Source: a bacterium (lineage in GTDB: Bacteria > Verrucomicrobiota > Verrucomicrobiae > Limisphaerales > J093). Taken from it: 6,344 nucleotides of DNA. Both the position numbers and the translations under genes were made by a program. Location of the stretch: the NCBI GenBank assembly GCA_021839785.1, contig JAKCAB010000479.1, positions 1-6,344 on the forward strand, read 5' to 3'. The notes beneath the pieces were generated by a model. The model was given only the letters and a program-made list of their open reading frames with translations. It had not been told where the DNA came from and did no database searches. Numbering within the stretch: the stretch's first letter is position 1; each line of letters begins with the position of its first letter. Positions 5,243 through 6,344 of this stretch are shown piece by piece.

Positions 5243-6344
5243 ATGAGAATTCGATTCACGTTGCTGGCTCTCACGGTGGTGCTCGGGTGGCGTGTGAGTG
5301 CTGCCGACACGTTCGACCTCGTCATCTATGGCGCCACGTCGGGCGGGGCGGCGGCGGCGATTCAGGCGGCGCGGATGGGCAAGAGCGTGGTGCTCATCGA
5401 ACCAGGCCGGCACGTCGGCGGGTTGACCAGCGGCGGCTTGGGCGCGACCGACATCGGCAACAAGGCGGCCATCCGCGGCATCGCGCGCGAGTTCTACGAG
5501 CGCATCGCCCAATACTACGCGCGGCCCACGGCGTGGAAGCAGGAAACCCGCGAGGAGTACTTCACTCAACGCCGGCCCGGCCAAGCGCAAGGTGGCGACC
5601 CCGTCGCTATCGCCCGCGGGCACGAGGCGATGTGGACCTTCGAGCCGCACGTCGCCGAGCAGATCTACCGCGACTGGCTGGCAGAGCTGAAGGTGCCGGT
5701 CGTGTTCGGCGAGCGGTTGGATTTGACCGACGGCGTGGCCAAGCTAAACGACCGAATCGTCTCCATCCGCATGGAAAGCGGGCGGGAGTTCCGCGGGCGG
5801 ATGTTCATCGACGCCTCGTACGAGGGCGATCTCATGGCCAGGGCGGGCGTCAGTTACCACGTCGGCCGGGAGGCCAACGCGGAGTTTGGCGAGACGCTCA
5901 ACGGGGTGCAGACGCGGCGCGCGATGCAGCATCAATTCCTGAAGCCGGTGGATCCGTATGTGACGCCCGGCGATCCGGCCAGCGGCTTGTTGCCCGGCGT
6001 CCATGACGGTTCGCCGGGCGAGGAGGGCAGCGGCGATCGGCGCGTGCAGGCGTACAACTTCCGCCTGTGCCTGACCGATGCGCCGGAGAATCGCCGGCCC
6101 ATTCCCAAGCCCGAAGGCTACGACCCGCTCCGGTACGAACTCCTGCGCCGCTACATCGCGGCCGGGCAGTTCGACGCCTTGAACCTCAACACGCCGATGC
6201 CGAATCGCAAGACCGACATCAACAACCACGGCGCGTTTTCGAGCGACAACCTCGGCATGAGCTACGACTACCCGGACGGCGACTACGCCACGCGCGACCG
6301 CATCTTCCGCGAGCACGTGACTTACCAGATGGGCCTATGGTGGT
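5243..6344 (+). CDS. Secreted FAD-dependent oxidoreductase (partial, runs off right edge)
   Basis: The frame is open from ATG 5243 for 367 codons to the window end. Residues 1-21 form a signal peptide (MRIR, hydrophobic core FTLLALTVVL, cleavage near VSA-A), implying export. Residues 25-53 are the FAD-binding Rossmann segment, with GATSGG (30-35) as the dinucleotide loop and Glu53 ending the second strand as the expected ribose contact. GGLTSGGLGATD (59-70) is characteristic of the FAD_oxidored family (Pfam PF12831), as is FIDASYEGDLMARAG (188-202). Members are usually about 550-620 residues and are sometimes loosely labelled xanthan lyase; the substrate is unknown, with sugars or other small secreted substrates possible. 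The start is chosen for the complete signal peptide; there is no Shine-Dalgarno sequence. It lies 41 bp after the small membrane-protein gene and on the same strand as the DUF1080 gene. Confidence 0.9.
   Translation, partial: MRIRFTLLALTVVLGWRVSAADTFDLVIYGATSGGAAAAIQAARMGKSVVLIEPGRHVGGLTSGGLGATDIGNKAAIRGIAREFYERIAQYYARPTAWKQETREEYFTQRRPGQAQGGDPVAIARGHEAMWTFEPHVAEQIYRDWLAELKVPVVFGERLDLTDGVAKLNDRIVSIRMESGREFRGRMFIDASYEGDLMARAGVSYHVGREANAEFGETLNGVQTRRAMQHQFLKPVDPYVTPGDPASGLLPGVHDGSPGEEGSGDRRVQAYNFRLCLTDAPENRRPIPKPEGYDPLRYELLRRYIAAGQFDALNLNTPMPNRKTDINNHGAFSSDNLGMSYDYPDGDYATRDRIFREHVTYQMGLWW

Noticed and set aside
5239..5244. TACAAT as a -10 box for the FAD oxidoreductase gene
   Set aside because: It overlaps the start codon, so transcription would begin inside the gene.

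Overview
The window is GC-rich chromosomal DNA with six genes: hisD (partial), an SDR oxidoreductase, dacB, a TPR protein, a DUF1080 lipoprotein with a small membrane protein behind it, and a secreted FAD-dependent oxidoreductase (partial). The likely source is a member of the Verrucomicrobiota, probably the Limisphaerales/Pedosphaera side. This rests on inference: the TPR, DUF1080 and secreted FAD-oxidoreductase proteins read like families common in Verrucomicrobiota and Planctomycetota, most genes lack a clear Shine-Dalgarno sequence, and the intergenic CGAA-rich hairpin resembles repeats scattered through verrucomicrobial genomes. No rRNA or other phylogenetic marker is present to settle it.

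Layout: 1-681 (minus) is the N-terminal half of histidinol dehydrogenase, running off the left edge. Across a 189-bp divergent spacer with a strong GC hairpin lies a plus-strand short-chain dehydrogenase/reductase (871-1581). It converges, with an 18-bp gap, on a minus-strand D-Ala-D-Ala carboxypeptidase/endopeptidase of the PBP4/DacB type (1600-3156). A second divergent spacer leads to a small plus-strand TPR protein (3282-3779), the only gene here with a good ribosome-binding site. The 262-bp gap that follows is largely filled by a long inverted repeat built from 7-bp NNNCGAA units (3829-3948). Beyond it come three plus-strand genes: a lipoprotein with a DUF1080 (3-keto-disaccharide hydrolase-like) domain, a 111-residue predicted three-helix membrane protein of visibly lower GC, and a secreted FAD-dependent oxidoreductase cut by the right edge.

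How the genes fit together: the left two-thirds are housekeeping functions (histidine synthesis, peptidoglycan trimming) with general-purpose genes between them, and no operon logic ties them together. The right third may form a cell-envelope carbohydrate-oxidation set, because DUF1080 proteins and secreted FAD oxidoreductases are both abundant in polysaccharide-degrading members of these phyla. That link is inferred from proximity only. I found no mobile element, CRISPR array, tRNA, rRNA or defence system. The most unusual structure is the mirrored heptad inverted repeat at 3829-3948.
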